A stretch of DNA of 64,000 nt from Paenibacillus sp. XY044 (GCF_002257645.1 NZ_NQMO01000010.1:62001-126000); one strand, 5' to 3'; positions 43,697-52,760 are shown, counted from the first letter of the stretch. The notes: generated by a model not told the origin, from the letters alone. Program-made: numbers and translations.

Positions 43697-45163
43697 ATGG
43701 ACATGACAAAACCCAAATTAATGCTGTTCTCCCATGTCAGCAACACCAAGAGTATTACAGGAGCAGAGAAACTGCTGCTGCTTTTCTGTCGCTGTATGGC
43801 ATCTTATTTCAATTGTATTTTGGTGGCTCCGGGCGAAGGCAGGCTGACGGACCAGGCCCGAAAGCAGGGCACGCTGGTTATCATTCAGTCCTTTCCCCTG
43901 TTGTACGGCATGTATACCCCGGACTCCCGGCTGCCGCTGAACGCCGCTGAGCTCCGCAGCCATCCCGATTATTCTTCAGTCGTCAAGCTCATCGGAGAGA
44001 CCGCACCGGATTTGGTACTGACGAACACCATTGTTAACGCACTGCCGGCGCTGGCCGCCAAATCTCTGGGGATCCCAGTCGTATGGAAGGTCACAGAGGT
44101 GATGCAAGAGAACGAATTCACGACGGAAGCGCTGAACATCGTGGAGAACAGCTGCGATTGGATGATTGCGATTTCGGAAGCGTCGGCCCGGGCGTACCGT
44201 GGGCGGACCAGCAGTCCGATCAGCCTGCTCCCTCCATCCTCGGACAGCGAACGGCTTCACTCCTTTGGTGAATTAGTAAGACAGAGCGAACGAAATGGGC
44301 TCAGGCTGAAAGAGGAACATAAGTGCATCGGCTACATTTCCGCTTTTATTCATCCGGAAAAAGGCTTAAGAGAGTTTATTCGTATGGCGTTGTCTCTATG
44401 CCCCGGCCGTCCCGATTGCCGTTTTGTGATCATCGGCCGGGCTGCGGATCATCGTTATTACGATGCTTGTCTAACGGATATCAGATTTTCTGGATATAAA
44501 TCGAGATTCCAATTCATCCCGTTCGTGGAATCGGTTCAGTCGGCCTACAGTGCGATGGATATTCTGGTCGTGCCAAGCATGGTGTCCGAGGGCTTTGGCA
44601 TGACCGCGCTGGAAGGCATGCTGTGCGGTAAACCGGTTGTGGCCTTTGCATCCGGGGGGCTCGGTGAGCTGATGGAGAGTACAGGCAATGGACATTTGAC
44701 GGTACCCGTCGGGGACGCCCAGGGGCTGGCCGATAAGGTTGCCATGCTGCTGAGCGATCCGGTTGCTCTGACGAATATCGGCATGCACAATGAAGCGGCG
44801 GCGAGGGCGTTGTACGGAATTGAAGCCTACCAGCGGAGGCTGGATCAAATCGTCAGTCAATGGCGCGAATGCTATCCGCAATGGCTGACAGCCGGAAACC
44901 GAGCCCCCCTGCTCGTAGAGGAACCTCAGGTACAATCGGAGCCTCCGGTTGACAAGTCACATGCCTCCCGTAAATCGCGGAGATCCGGCCGCAGAAGATC
45001 CTACTATATCCGGATCACCCGCAAAAGGAAGTTGAAGAGGCCTGCGAAAAGATCACGAAGATTTGCGAGCGGTAAAACCCTCCGAAGATTGAAGAACAAG
45101 AAGGGTAAATCCGTTGGACGACGGAAGAGAGCGAAACGTTGGAATAGGAGACTGAAGTTATGA
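43697..45163 (+). CDS. GT4 glycosyltransferase with basic C-terminal tail
   Basis: Family 4 retaining glycosyltransferase of 488 residues. Residues 8-400 form two Rossmann domains with GYISAFIHPEKGLREFI in the donor region and the SEGFGMTALEGMLCGKPVVA signature (E-x7-E). The last 75 residues are dense in Arg and Lys (RKSRRSGRRRSYYIRITRKR and onward), so this enzyme carries its basic tract at the opposite end from the earlier genes. A stop codon in frame just upstream fixes the start at 43697 or the ATG six bases later. It overlaps the next gene by four bases. Confidence 0.83.
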   Translation: MDMTKPKLMLFSHVSNTKSITGAEKLLLLFCRCMASYFNCILVAPGEGRLTDQARKQGTLVIIQSFPLLYGMYTPDSRLPLNAAELRSHPDYSSVVKLIGETAPDLVLTNTIVNALPALAAKSLGIPVVWKVTEVMQENEFTTEALNIVENSCDWMIAISEASARAYRGRTSSPISLLPPSSDSERLHSFGELVRQSERNGLRLKEEHKCIGYISAFIHPEKGLREFIRMALSLCPGRPDCRFVIIGRAADHRYYDACLTDIRFSGYKSRFQFIPFVESVQSAYSAMDILVVPSMVSEGFGMTALEGMLCGKPVVAFASGGLGELMESTGNGHLTVPVGDAQGLADKVAMLLSDPVALTNIGMHNEAAARALYGIEAYQRRLDQIVSQWRECYPQWLTAGNRAPLLVEEPQVQSEPPVDKSHASRKSRRSGRRRSYYIRITRKRKLKRPAKRSRRFASGKTLRRLKNKKGKSVGRRKRAKRWNRRLKL

Positions 45164-46251
45164 GAATGATGACGATCCTGGGTACAAGGCCCGAAATCAT
45201 CCGCCTCAGTCTCATTCTACCGAAGCTGGACCGGTATGCCGAGCGCCATGTGCTTGTGCATACCGGGCAGAATTTTGCAGAAAGGCTGAGCGGCATCTTT
45301 TTCCGCCAACTTGGATTGCGTAGCCCCGATTATGTGCTGCAGGACGGTGCTGCTTCACTGGGAGTACAGCTGTCATCAATGTTTTCCCAAATGGAGACTA
45401 TCCTGAAACGGGAGAATCCCGATAAAATCCTGCTTCTCGGAGATACCAACAGCGCCCTCTGCGCGATTCTGGCCGAACGGCTCGGATACCCCGTAGTGCA
45501 TATGGAGGCGGGGAACCGCTGCTTTGACCTGAACGTTCCGGAGGAGAAGAACCGGCGTATCATCGATACGATTTCTTCTATTAATATGCCGTATACAGAA
45601 CAGAGCAAGAAGCACTTGATTGCCGAGGGCTTTCCGAGCAGCAGAATCGTTCTTACAGGAAACCCCATTTATGAAGTGATGAAGCATTACGAGCCCAAGA
45701 CCCGGAGCAGCGTCATTCTGGAAACCCTGGGTCTTACGCCGAAGGAGTATTTTCTTGTCACCGCGCACCGTGCGGAGAATGTGGACCGGCCGGAGCATCT
45801 GGAGCAGATTATGCAGGGACTGAACCTGATCGCTGAAAATCACGGCCGTCGTATCATATGCAGCATTCATCCCCGGACCGCTTCGCGGATTGCCGAGCAC
45901 TCCGGATTTTCCATGAACCCTCTGGTGGAATTTCATGAACCCTTTGGATTTTTCGACTTTGTCCAATTGGAGCGATCCGCCTGCTGTGCATTAACGGACA
46001 GTGGAACCGTACAGGAAGAGTGCTGCATTATGCAGGTACCGACTGTCACGATGAGGCAAACGACGGAGCGGCCGGAAACGGTGGATTGCGGAAGCAACAT
46101 CGTATCAGGCGTCGATGCGAAGCGGATTGCCGGTTCAGCGGCTCTGATGCTTGAGCTGAACACAAAGTGGCAGTGTCCCCAGGGATACCTGGTGGAAGAT
46201 GTATCGGATAAGGTTGTCAAATTTCTGCTTGGAGGGAACGTGCATGTTTGA
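45160..46251 (+). CDS. UDP-HexNAc 2-epimerase (FnlC/CapG/WbvD type)
   Basis: Non-hydrolysing UDP-N-acetylhexosamine 2-epimerase of 363 residues. LGTRPEIIRLS at the N-terminus, HTGQN, HMEAGNR, VTAHRAEN and SIHPRT are conserved. TDSGTVQEECC and RQTTERPE differ from the WecB form (DSGGIQEE) and fit the CapG/WbjD/WbpI group that acts on modified sugars. It begins a three-gene set with a CapE-like dehydratase and a reductase, so its substrate is probably the L-sugar nucleotide made by them. Confidence 0.87.
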   Translation: MRMMTILGTRPEIIRLSLILPKLDRYAERHVLVHTGQNFAERLSGIFFRQLGLRSPDYVLQDGAASLGVQLSSMFSQMETILKRENPDKILLLGDTNSALCAILAERLGYPVVHMEAGNRCFDLNVPEEKNRRIIDTISSINMPYTEQSKKHLIAEGFPSSRIVLTGNPIYEVMKHYEPKTRSSVILETLGLTPKEYFLVTAHRAENVDRPEHLEQIMQGLNLIAENHGRRIICSIHPRTASRIAEHSGFSMNPLVEFHEPFGFFDFVQLERSACCALTDSGTVQEECCIMQVPTVTMRQTTERPETVDCGSNIVSGVDAKRIAGSAALMLELNTKWQCPQGYLVEDVSDKVVKFLLGGNVHV

Positions 46252-47227
46252 AAATCAGCGTATATTGGTGACCGGTGGCACCGGATCATGGGGCTATGAG
46301 TTGATTGCCCAATTGCTGCCGCTCATTCCGAAGGAAGTGGTGGTTTTCTCACGGAATGAATCCGCTCAGGTCGCAATGAGCCGGGAATTTGAAAATGACC
46401 GGCTGCATTTCCGGATCGGGGACATTCGTGACAAAGAAGCTTTGATGACGGCATGCCAAAATATCGATTACGTGTTTCATCTGGCGGCACTTAAACATGT
46501 TCCAATATGCGAGGATCAGCCTTATGAAGCATTAAAAACGAACGTGATCGGCACGCAGAACGTCATCGAGGCCGCAATTGAAAATAAAGTAAAGAAAGTA
46601 TTCTACATTTCGACCGACAAGGCTGCAAATCCCTCCAACTTTTACGGGATGACGAAAGCCATTGGTGAGAAGCTGATCGTATACGCGAATCTGCTTCACA
46701 CCGATACCCGATTCGTCACCGTGCGGGGGGGCAATGTGCTTGGAACCAACGGCAGCGTCGTGCATGTGTTCAAGGAACAGATACGGAATAAGGGTTATGT
46801 GTCCATTACCGACATGAAAATGACGCGTTTCTTCTTAACGCTTCGCGATGCGATCTCCGTGCTGTTCAAAGCGGCGGAAGAAAGCGTCGGCGGCGAAATT
46901 TTCGTCATGATGATGCCGGCCTGCCGGATCGTAGATTTGGCGGAGGTATTGATTGAGGCTTCCGGACGGGAGGACGTTCAAATTGTTGAATCCGGCGTTC
47001 GTCCGGGTGAGAAAATTCATGAAATTTTGATGAGCGACTATGAGAGTCTTTCGACCGTGGTGTTTGACGAAGAATATCTGGTCATTTTGCCGTCACTCAA
47101 CATACCTGGCCTGAAATATCGGTACAGTCACTGCCAGCCGGTTTCGTTCAGCAGCTTCTCATCAAACACCCACCTGATGAACAAAGAGGAAATCCGCAAT
47201 ATCCTGGAGCGCGGGGGGTTCTTATAA
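46244..47227 (+). CDS. UDP-GlcNAc 4,6-dehydratase/epimerase (FnlA/CapE/WbvB type)
   Basis: Extended SDR of 327 residues expected to turn UDP-GlcNAc into 4-keto-6-deoxy sugars with C5 and C3 epimerisation. The N-terminal TGGTGSWGYEL binds NAD(P). The active site lies in STDKAANPSNFYGMTK (Tyr-x-x-x-Lys), and KMTRFFLTL and the C-terminal tail with SSNTHLMNKEEI match CapE-type enzymes. GGAGGGA precedes the ATG, which lies eight bases inside the end of the epimerase gene. The longer open frame starting at 46199 is not used. Confidence 0.87.
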   Translation: MFENQRILVTGGTGSWGYELIAQLLPLIPKEVVVFSRNESAQVAMSREFENDRLHFRIGDIRDKEALMTACQNIDYVFHLAALKHVPICEDQPYEALKTNVIGTQNVIEAAIENKVKKVFYISTDKAANPSNFYGMTKAIGEKLIVYANLLHTDTRFVTVRGGNVLGTNGSVVHVFKEQIRNKGYVSITDMKMTRFFLTLRDAISVLFKAAEESVGGEIFVMMMPACRIVDLAEVLIEASGREDVQIVESGVRPGEKIHEILMSDYESLSTVVFDEEYLVILPSLNIPGLKYRYSHCQPVSFSSFSSNTHLMNKEEIRNILERGGFL

Positions 47228-48078
47228 TGAAGCTGTTGATCCTGGGAGCAAGCGGAATGGCAGGCCATATGCTGGTCGATTATTTCAAGCTGCAAAGCAA
47301 GCACCAGGTCTTTTACACGACCCGGGATCCCCGCAACAGCGGTGGACTAATCATGGATGCTTCCGATATCGGGACAGTGGATAAATTGGTCGAGATCGTG
47401 AGACCCGATTGCATCATCAATGCGATCGGCGTACTCAACCATTTTGCGGAAGAGGACAAAATCAATGCTTACCATATCAACGGCTTTCTGCCGCATCGTC
47501 TCCGCCGGGCGGCGGATGCAGTCGGGGCCAGATTGATTCATATCAGCACCGACTGCGTTTTTGAAGGAAGGCGCGGAGGTTACCGGGAGAACGACATATC
47601 CGATGGAACGAGCGTCTACGCATTGACCAAAGCGCTCGGGGAAGTCCAGGCTCCGGGGCATTTGACGATCCGCACCTCCATCATCGGCCCGGAGATCCGC
47701 TCGAATGGAATCGGGTTAATGCACTGGTTCATGCATCAGCAGGGGACCGTTACGGGGTACTGCAACGTGTTTTGGAACGGGGTAACCACGCTGGAACTGG
47801 CAAAAGCGATCGATACCGTATTATTCACGCCATCATTGTCCGGGCTGATTCATCTGGCTCATCCGGAACCGATCAGCAAGCACGATCTTCTTTTGTCGTT
47901 CCAGGAGATTTGGAATCTGAGGGATGTGACTGTGGTTGCGGGTCATACCCCCGTTCAGGACCGGACGCTGCTTTCGACCCGAGGTGACTGGAATTACAAG
48001 GTTCCTCCTTATCGAGACATGCTGAAGGAGTTGGAACAATGGATGCGAGAAGCGACTTTGAGCAGCGTGTCATTCTAA
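47227..48078 (+). CDS. RmlD-like 4-keto-sugar reductase (WbvR-like)
   Basis: SDR reductase of 283 residues. GASGMAGHMLVDYF binds NAD(P)H, STDCVFEGRRGGY carries the catalytic Thr region and SVYALTK the Tyr/Lys pair. It lacks the C-terminal cupin domain of FnlB/CapF (about 370 residues), so it looks like the WbvR/RmlD form that reduces the C4 keto group to an L-rhamno product. With its two neighbours it would give UDP-N-acetyl-L-quinovosamine, or less likely L-fucosamine. It overlaps the previous stop by one base. Confidence 0.82.
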   Translation: MKLLILGASGMAGHMLVDYFKLQSKHQVFYTTRDPRNSGGLIMDASDIGTVDKLVEIVRPDCIINAIGVLNHFAEEDKINAYHINGFLPHRLRRAADAVGARLIHISTDCVFEGRRGGYRENDISDGTSVYALTKALGEVQAPGHLTIRTSIIGPEIRSNGIGLMHWFMHQQGTVTGYCNVFWNGVTTLELAKAIDTVLFTPSLSGLIHLAHPEPISKHDLLLSFQEIWNLRDVTVVAGHTPVQDRTLLSTRGDWNYKVPPYRDMLKELEQWMREATLSSVSF

Positions 48079-48971
48079 TCACCGGAGCTTCGGGGTTTAC
48101 CGGCAGCCATGCCTGCCGGTATTTTGCCGGACAGGGCTTGCAGGTTGCCGCGATGGTACGCCATATCAGGGAAGAGGATCAGGCCGAAGGTGTCCGATAC
48201 TACGCCTGCGATCTCCTTGACAAGAACGGATTGGAAAAACTCGTCGGGATCATCGCTCCGGATTATGTCCTGCATCTGGCCGGTAAAAACTCGGTGCCCG
48301 AATCTTGGGCGGAACCGCTGCTCTATATGGAATCCAACGTGCTCCCAACGCTCTATCTCCTGAACGCCCTCCGCCGTTATCCTTCCTGTCGGATTTTAAT
48401 CACCGGTTCAATGCTTGTATTTCCTCTGCATCCGCCGTTTAGGCCGCCTCATCCATATGGCCTGAGCAAAAGTTTGCAAAAGGCAGCGGCTCTATCATGG
48501 AGGGAGCTGTTCGGCCAGGCCATCGTGCTGGCAGAGCCGTCTAATCTTGTAGGCCCCGGTCCGTCGAGGGGCTTTTGCAGTTTGCTAGGGCAGCATATCT
48601 CAGCCTGGGAACGGGGGGAAGCGGCTGAAGCTTTCCGCATTCCCTCCCGCTTCATACGTAGAGATTTTTTAGATGTACGCGACGCGATTAGAGCTTATTG
48701 GGTTTTGCTGGAGCGAGGATTACCCGGAGAGATCTATTCCGTCCGGTCAGGAAAAGAATACACACTCGGCGAAATTACCGATCTTTATAAGGAAATTTCT
48801 GAGAAGCCATTCCCTATCGAGTGGGGCGAAGGTGAGAATTCCAGCCAAAAGAGTCCGAAAAATACGGCCCCCAGGATGAAGGGACTGGGCTGGGAACCTT
48901 CCATTCCACTCCGAACATCGCTTACCGATGTTCTCGAATACTTTCGTACCTGTGGTGGTGATTACAAATGA
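48039..48971 (+). CDS. NAD-dependent sugar epimerase/dehydratase
   Basis: Extended SDR of 310 residues. TGASGFTGSHACRYF is the cofactor loop, and PHPYGLSK carries the Tyr-x-x-x-Lys pair. FIRRDFLDVRDAIRAYW is typical of the GDP-mannose 4,6-dehydratase/reductase group, so a deoxy-sugar nucleotide is a likely product. It overlaps the gene before it by 40 bases with its own AAGGAG site, and the next one by four bases. The exact sugar is uncertain. Confidence 0.8.
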   Translation: MDARSDFEQRVILITGASGFTGSHACRYFAGQGLQVAAMVRHIREEDQAEGVRYYACDLLDKNGLEKLVGIIAPDYVLHLAGKNSVPESWAEPLLYMESNVLPTLYLLNALRRYPSCRILITGSMLVFPLHPPFRPPHPYGLSKSLQKAAALSWRELFGQAIVLAEPSNLVGPGPSRGFCSLLGQHISAWERGEAAEAFRIPSRFIRRDFLDVRDAIRAYWVLLERGLPGEIYSVRSGKEYTLGEITDLYKEISEKPFPIEWGEGENSSQKSPKNTAPRMKGLGWEPSIPLRTSLTDVLEYFRTCGGDYK

Positions 48972-49684
48972 GACCTTTGGTTACGATCGTCATTCCTTTT
49001 TACAACGATCCATATGTAGAGCAGGCGGTTGAAAGCGCCTTGTCGCAGTCCTACAGCCCCATAGAGATCATTGTGGTCGATGACGGATCGACGCAGCATG
49101 CCGAACGATTGGCACCCTACCGGCCCTACATTCATTATCTGGGAAAAGCTAACGGAGGCACTGCCAGTGCGCTCAACCACGGAATCCGCCATTCTTCTGG
49201 AGAATATATTGCGTGGTTGAGCTCAGACGATTTGTTTTACCGGGACAAAATCAATAACCAGGTGTTATTCATGCTGGAGCGGAACGCGTGGATTTCCCAT
49301 ACCAATTTCAACAACATCGACAGGAACAGTCAAGTTGTGAAGGATCGTGCGGGCGCATCATTTGAACGGATGATTGATTTTTACCGGTTCTTTCTGAACA
49401 AGGCCAACCCAATTAACGGATGCACGGTCATGATGAGAAAGGAATTATTTTGTCACATCGGGCTGTTTGATGAGTCCCTTCCTTATACGCATGATTTGGA
49501 AATGTGGGGCAGGGCGATTCAGGCCGGCTTTTCGTTTCATTACTTAAACGAAGCGCTGGTCGGCTACCGCTGGCATGAGGCCATGGGAACCCTTCGGCAT
49601 CAGGAAGTCATTAAACGGGAGAGTGCGGTCACTTGGCAGAAGGTTAATGATGTGATCGGCCGAATCGCAGCCATGATGGAATAA
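48968..49684 (+). CDS. GT2 glycosyltransferase (short)
   Basis: Family 2 transferase of 238 residues: VTIVIPFYNDPYVEQAV, IIVVDDGSTQH, and LSSDDLFY as the metal site, followed by YTHDLEMWGRAIQAGF. It is shorter than many GT2 proteins, and the next 110 bases remain open in a different frame with protein-like content, so the original gene may have been longer. It starts with a four-base overlap with the preceding gene. Cytoplasmic; acceptor unknown. Confidence 0.82.
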   Translation: MRPLVTIVIPFYNDPYVEQAVESALSQSYSPIEIIVVDDGSTQHAERLAPYRPYIHYLGKANGGTASALNHGIRHSSGEYIAWLSSDDLFYRDKINNQVLFMLERNAWISHTNFNNIDRNSQVVKDRAGASFERMIDFYRFFLNKANPINGCTVMMRKELFCHIGLFDESLPYTHDLEMWGRAIQAGFSFHYLNEALVGYRWHEAMGTLRHQEVIKRESAVTWQKVNDVIGRIAAMME

Positions 49685-49796
49685 AAGCAGTCAGCCCGTG
49701 GGCTGTTCTTCACGATATTATGACCAACTATTCACCGTTTGAGCTTGTACTGTTTACCAATATCAACAACGCGGCGCATACCGGTGTTTATAAATA
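49685..49796 (+). pseudogene. Coding-like tail after the short GT2 gene
   Basis: In a frame shifted from the GT2 gene, about 37 codons run without a stop to TAG at 49794-49796 and encode a protein-like string (VLHDIMTNYSPFELVLFTN, then INNAAHTGVYK). No ribosome-binding site is present. It could be a frameshifted C-terminus of the GT2 gene or a relic of a lost gene. Weak evidence. Confidence 0.3.
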
Positions 49797-49820
49797 GCTG
49801 AAAGACGGGAGGAGGAATCA

Positions 49821-50897
49821 ATGAAAGTTTTATTTGTATTTTACGTGCCTAGCGGCGGGATGGACACGATCAATCGTTTGCGCTGCCAGGAACTGAGGAA
49901 TTACGGAATCGAGGCCTCCTGTTTGTATTATTTCTGGGGGGCGGGCATGCAGAACAGGGCGGATTTTCCGATTTATATTACCAATGATGACGCGGAAATC
50001 AAGCAAATACTGGATGCGGGCGGTTATGACGTGATCGTGGTTACGACGGATCATGGGAGCTTCCCCCGTTTCCGCCAACTTGGGTATACCGGCAAGCTGG
50101 TCCTTGAAATTCAGGGTTACGGGCCAAAAGAGGTAGCCCGAAGCAAGCTCACCGAGGCTGTTCCCTATGTGAATGCTTACGCATCCGCTTTAATGAATCC
50201 CAGTACGCCGCATATCACTGCTTTATTCCAGGAACTGTTTCCGCACATCCCCTGCTATATCATTCCTAACTGTATTCATTCGGAGACGTTTACCTATCGC
50301 CAAACGACCAAGCTGTCCTACCCGGTCATCGCCTGGCTGGGAAGGATAGACGATAATAAAAACTGGCGGGAGTTTTTGTATATAAGCCATCAACTAACGC
50401 ATTTCGTACCCGATTTGCAGCTATGGATGTTTGAGGATGCCAATTTGGGTGATCCTGACCAGCGTCAGCAGTTTTTAAAAGTTGTGGACGACTTGCAGCT
50501 GGGTTCCCGGCTAACCATGCACTCTAATATTCCGAATCACGAAATGCAGTACTATTATTCTTCGATCGGAGATTCGGGCGGATTGATGTGCTCAACCTCG
50601 AAAGTGGAGGGAGGGCCGCTATCGGTATTGGAAGCGATGAGCTGCAGATGCCCTATTTTAGCATCCAATTCAGATGGAGTGGCGATAACCATCAAGCATA
50701 ATGTTACAGGAAAGAACTATAATCTTGGAAATGTTCATCAGGCCGTCACCGAGGGATTGAACCTCATCCAAGATGTTGATTTAAGGGAGAGCATTAGGAA
50801 TGCTGCACAGCATTTAGTTAAGACGAAATTCAATCCTTATCGGTATAGCGTAAGTTTTATTAATATGTTGAACAGCATCCAGAATTTAAACGGGTGA
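49821..50897 (+). CDS. GT4 glycosyltransferase
   Basis: Family 4 enzyme of 358 residues. The N-terminal domain starts KVLFVFYVPSGGMDTINRLR; the donor-binding domain has VIAWLGRIDDNKNW and the E-x7-E region KVEGGPLSVLEAMSCRCPIL. A perfect GGGAGGAGGA ribosome site precedes the ATG. It is the last plus-strand gene of the cluster and is followed by a bidirectional terminator. No basic or YxxG extension is present. Confidence 0.85.
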   Translation: MKVLFVFYVPSGGMDTINRLRCQELRNYGIEASCLYYFWGAGMQNRADFPIYITNDDAEIKQILDAGGYDVIVVTTDHGSFPRFRQLGYTGKLVLEIQGYGPKEVARSKLTEAVPYVNAYASALMNPSTPHITALFQELFPHIPCYIIPNCIHSETFTYRQTTKLSYPVIAWLGRIDDNKNWREFLYISHQLTHFVPDLQLWMFEDANLGDPDQRQQFLKVVDDLQLGSRLTMHSNIPNHEMQYYYSSIGDSGGLMCSTSKVEGGPLSVLEAMSCRCPILASNSDGVAITIKHNVTGKNYNLGNVHQAVTEGLNLIQDVDLRESIRNAAQHLVKTKFNPYRYSVSFINMLNSIQNLNG

Positions 50898-50934
50898 AGC
50901 GACTTGATTATTCTAAGTAATGTATAATAAAACA

Positions 50935-50974
50935 AATAAGGGCTTGCCGTTAGGTAACGGTAAGCCCTTATTTT
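50935..50974. terminator. Bidirectional terminator between convergent operons
   Basis: AATAAGGGCTTGCCGTT pairs with AACGGTAAGCCCTTATT across an AGGT loop; A and T runs flank both sides, so it can stop transcription from either strand. Confidence 0.92.
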
Positions 50975-51040
50975 GTTAAGACTGCGCCGGTTCCGACGAG
51001 ATGAATCCCCTGGTTTGGAAAATTTATTAATGCTGCTGAC

Positions 51041-51424
51041 TCACCCCGCTGTTGCATAATCATCATTTAGAAGTGTCTGGATGATGCTCATATCGGGTAT
51101 CTTATAGTCGCTGGAATTAGCTTGAAGTGTCTTGAGAATAGGGTTCCAGATTTCCTCTTCATATGGAGGGGGTTCCGATAATGAAAATATGGAAGCGAGT
51201 GTGAGCGGTGAATCATCGTTACTTTTGTGTTTTTTCTGTTTTCTAATAAATATGCTTTTTAGAATGTATTTCCGTCTTTTGCGCTTCAATCTTTGATGAC
51301 GTTTTATGTTGTGAAGTCGTTCCATTGTTATTTTTTTCTTAGAAGTCTTCTTTTTCTTCTTAGGAATCGTATTCTTCTTTTTCTTATGCCTAATAGGCGC
51401 TTTCTTCTTTGAACGTTGCCCCAT
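51041..51424 (-). CDS. Lys-rich small protein, unknown function
   Basis: A 127-residue protein whose first 70 residues are about half Lys and Arg (MGQRSKKKAPIRHKKKK and onward), while the last 50 are neutral to acidic (SIFSLSEPPPYEEEIW). A very strong AAAAGGAGGAG lies seven bases before the ATG. Its first 97 bases overlap the end of the GT4 gene in another frame, and both frames encode basic tracts. Function unknown; it recalls the basic part of the stand-alone tag protein but has no YxxG helix. Confidence 0.68.
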   Translation of the reverse strand: MGQRSKKKAPIRHKKKKNTIPKKKKKTSKKKITMERLHNIKRHQRLKRKRRKYILKSIFIRKQKKHKSNDDSPLTLASIFSLSEPPPYEEEIWNPILKTLQANSSDYKIPDMSIIQTLLNDDYATAG

Positions 51425-52713
51425 TTTGCATCTCCTCCTTTTGAGGTGTTTTGCTGTTCATGATGTGGAGAAGTATCGTTACCTTGATTGAGATACTTGC
51501 TGCGTGCGAACTCATACAATTCATGTAGGCGGGAAGTCATTGCAGGTAAAGACCAGTATATTTCTCCCTGTTCTTTGGCGTGATTTGCAACGGAAAGGAA
51601 CAATGCCGGGTTTTCTAAGGCAGATCGCAGTAAAACATATAACTGATCACTATCTCCGGTACGAAATACAAATCCAGTCGATGCGCTTTTTACCATTTCA
51701 GGTATGCCACCGGCATCAGAAGTGATAATCGGTTTGCCAGCAATTTGGGCCTCAATAATGGCGAAAGGCTGGTTGTCCTGAATGCTCGGGAGGACAATGA
51801 GGTCTGCTTGGCGTAACAATTCTGGGATATCATCACGCTTTCCCAGAAAGGTGACGTGGTCTGCGAGACCAAGTTCCTGTACGGTTCGCTTTAATTTATC
51901 GCGGAGTGATCCGTCACCAACTAGCCAGCAAACCCAGTCTGTGCGTTCTTCTCTCAGCTTAGATAGAGCATGCAGCAGATAGATGTGCCCTTTTACAGCA
52001 TCGAAGCGTGCAGGACACATAAACACTTTCTTTGCGGTGGGTTTCGTTATGGTGACATCACGCATCATGTTTTGTTGAAATTCATCCACATCTATACCGT
52101 AAGGGCTAACGACAATATGGTGTTCGGGAACAGAAAATTCATGAACCAATAAATCTTTTAGCCATTGTGATGGAGTAATGGTTACATCGCTAACGGTCGT
52201 ACCCAGATATTCGCGCAAGGAACAATAGCGCCATAGGCGAGAACTTTGATCTTGCTCTAGCAATCCTATATCCGTCCATTCAACAAACACTTCCTTGGCG
52301 AGGCATCCGTGAATTGTCGTTACTAAGGGGATGTTTGGTGGTTTAACACGTGACATTGCATGGGCGCTCACGATGTCCTGCGCGTGAATCAGATCATATT
52401 CTGCCAGACCGAAATACATGATAGCGGCTTCCATGCAGTATCGATCGATCTCGGATTGCTTAATCCAAGGATCAACACCAGGCAAATGGTGATCCATATA
52501 TTGATGGGTCTGGTTGGCAATCAATGATTGCAACCTTCCCTTTTCTATAAACAAGTCTTTATTGGAGATGCGAAATCCCTGACCGTCCGGCGTCGGGGAG
52601 AAGATATCAGCGTGATGCCCCGCGCGTTGTAATGCTTTGGTCAGTTGATTGACATACGTGTTCACGCCACCGGCATTAGGTAGCGCCCAACTGCAGGCGA
52701 TTAATATTCTCAT
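51328..52713 (-). CDS. GT4 glycosyltransferase with basic C-terminal tail
   Basis: Family 4 enzyme of 461 residues. MRILIACSWALPNAGGVNTY is the classic acceptor-domain start; the donor domain has FMCPARFDAVKGHIYLL and the PFAIIEAQIAGKPIIT segment. The last 35 residues are rich in Arg and Lys (QRRKRLLGIRKRRIRFLRRK). I start at the ATG with GGGAGA upstream. An exact sigma-K-like CATATGATA lies 37 bases before it. The end overlaps the following small basic gene by 97 bases. Confidence 0.83.
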   Translation of the reverse strand: MRILIACSWALPNAGGVNTYVNQLTKALQRAGHHADIFSPTPDGQGFRISNKDLFIEKGRLQSLIANQTHQYMDHHLPGVDPWIKQSEIDRYCMEAAIMYFGLAEYDLIHAQDIVSAHAMSRVKPPNIPLVTTIHGCLAKEVFVEWTDIGLLEQDQSSRLWRYCSLREYLGTTVSDVTITPSQWLKDLLVHEFSVPEHHIVVSPYGIDVDEFQQNMMRDVTITKPTAKKVFMCPARFDAVKGHIYLLHALSKLREERTDWVCWLVGDGSLRDKLKRTVQELGLADHVTFLGKRDDIPELLRQADLIVLPSIQDNQPFAIIEAQIAGKPIITSDAGGIPEMVKSASTGFVFRTGDSDQLYVLLRSALENPALFLSVANHAKEQGEIYWSLPAMTSRLHELYEFARSKYLNQGNDTSPHHEQQNTSKGGDAKWGNVQRRKRLLGIRKRRIRFLRRKRRLLRKK

Positions 52714-52749
52714 CTGTTCATCTCCCGATTGACTAATCTGTCGTCCCCA

Positions 52750-52758
52750 TATCATATG
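52750..52758 (-). promoter_or_regulatory. Sigma-K-like -10 before the GT4 gene
   Basis: Minus-strand CATATGATA is an exact CATANNNTA and is identical to the element before the yjcZ-type gene. It sits 37 bases ahead of the GT4 start, just past the end of the frameshifted GT2. No clear AC at -35. Confidence 0.45.
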
Positions 52759-52760
52759 AG

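Noticed and set aside
43642..43950. 102-residue open frame preceded by AAAGGAGG
   Set aside because: It mostly overlaps the GT4 gene in another frame and has no protein-like features; the ribosome site is suggestive but not enough.
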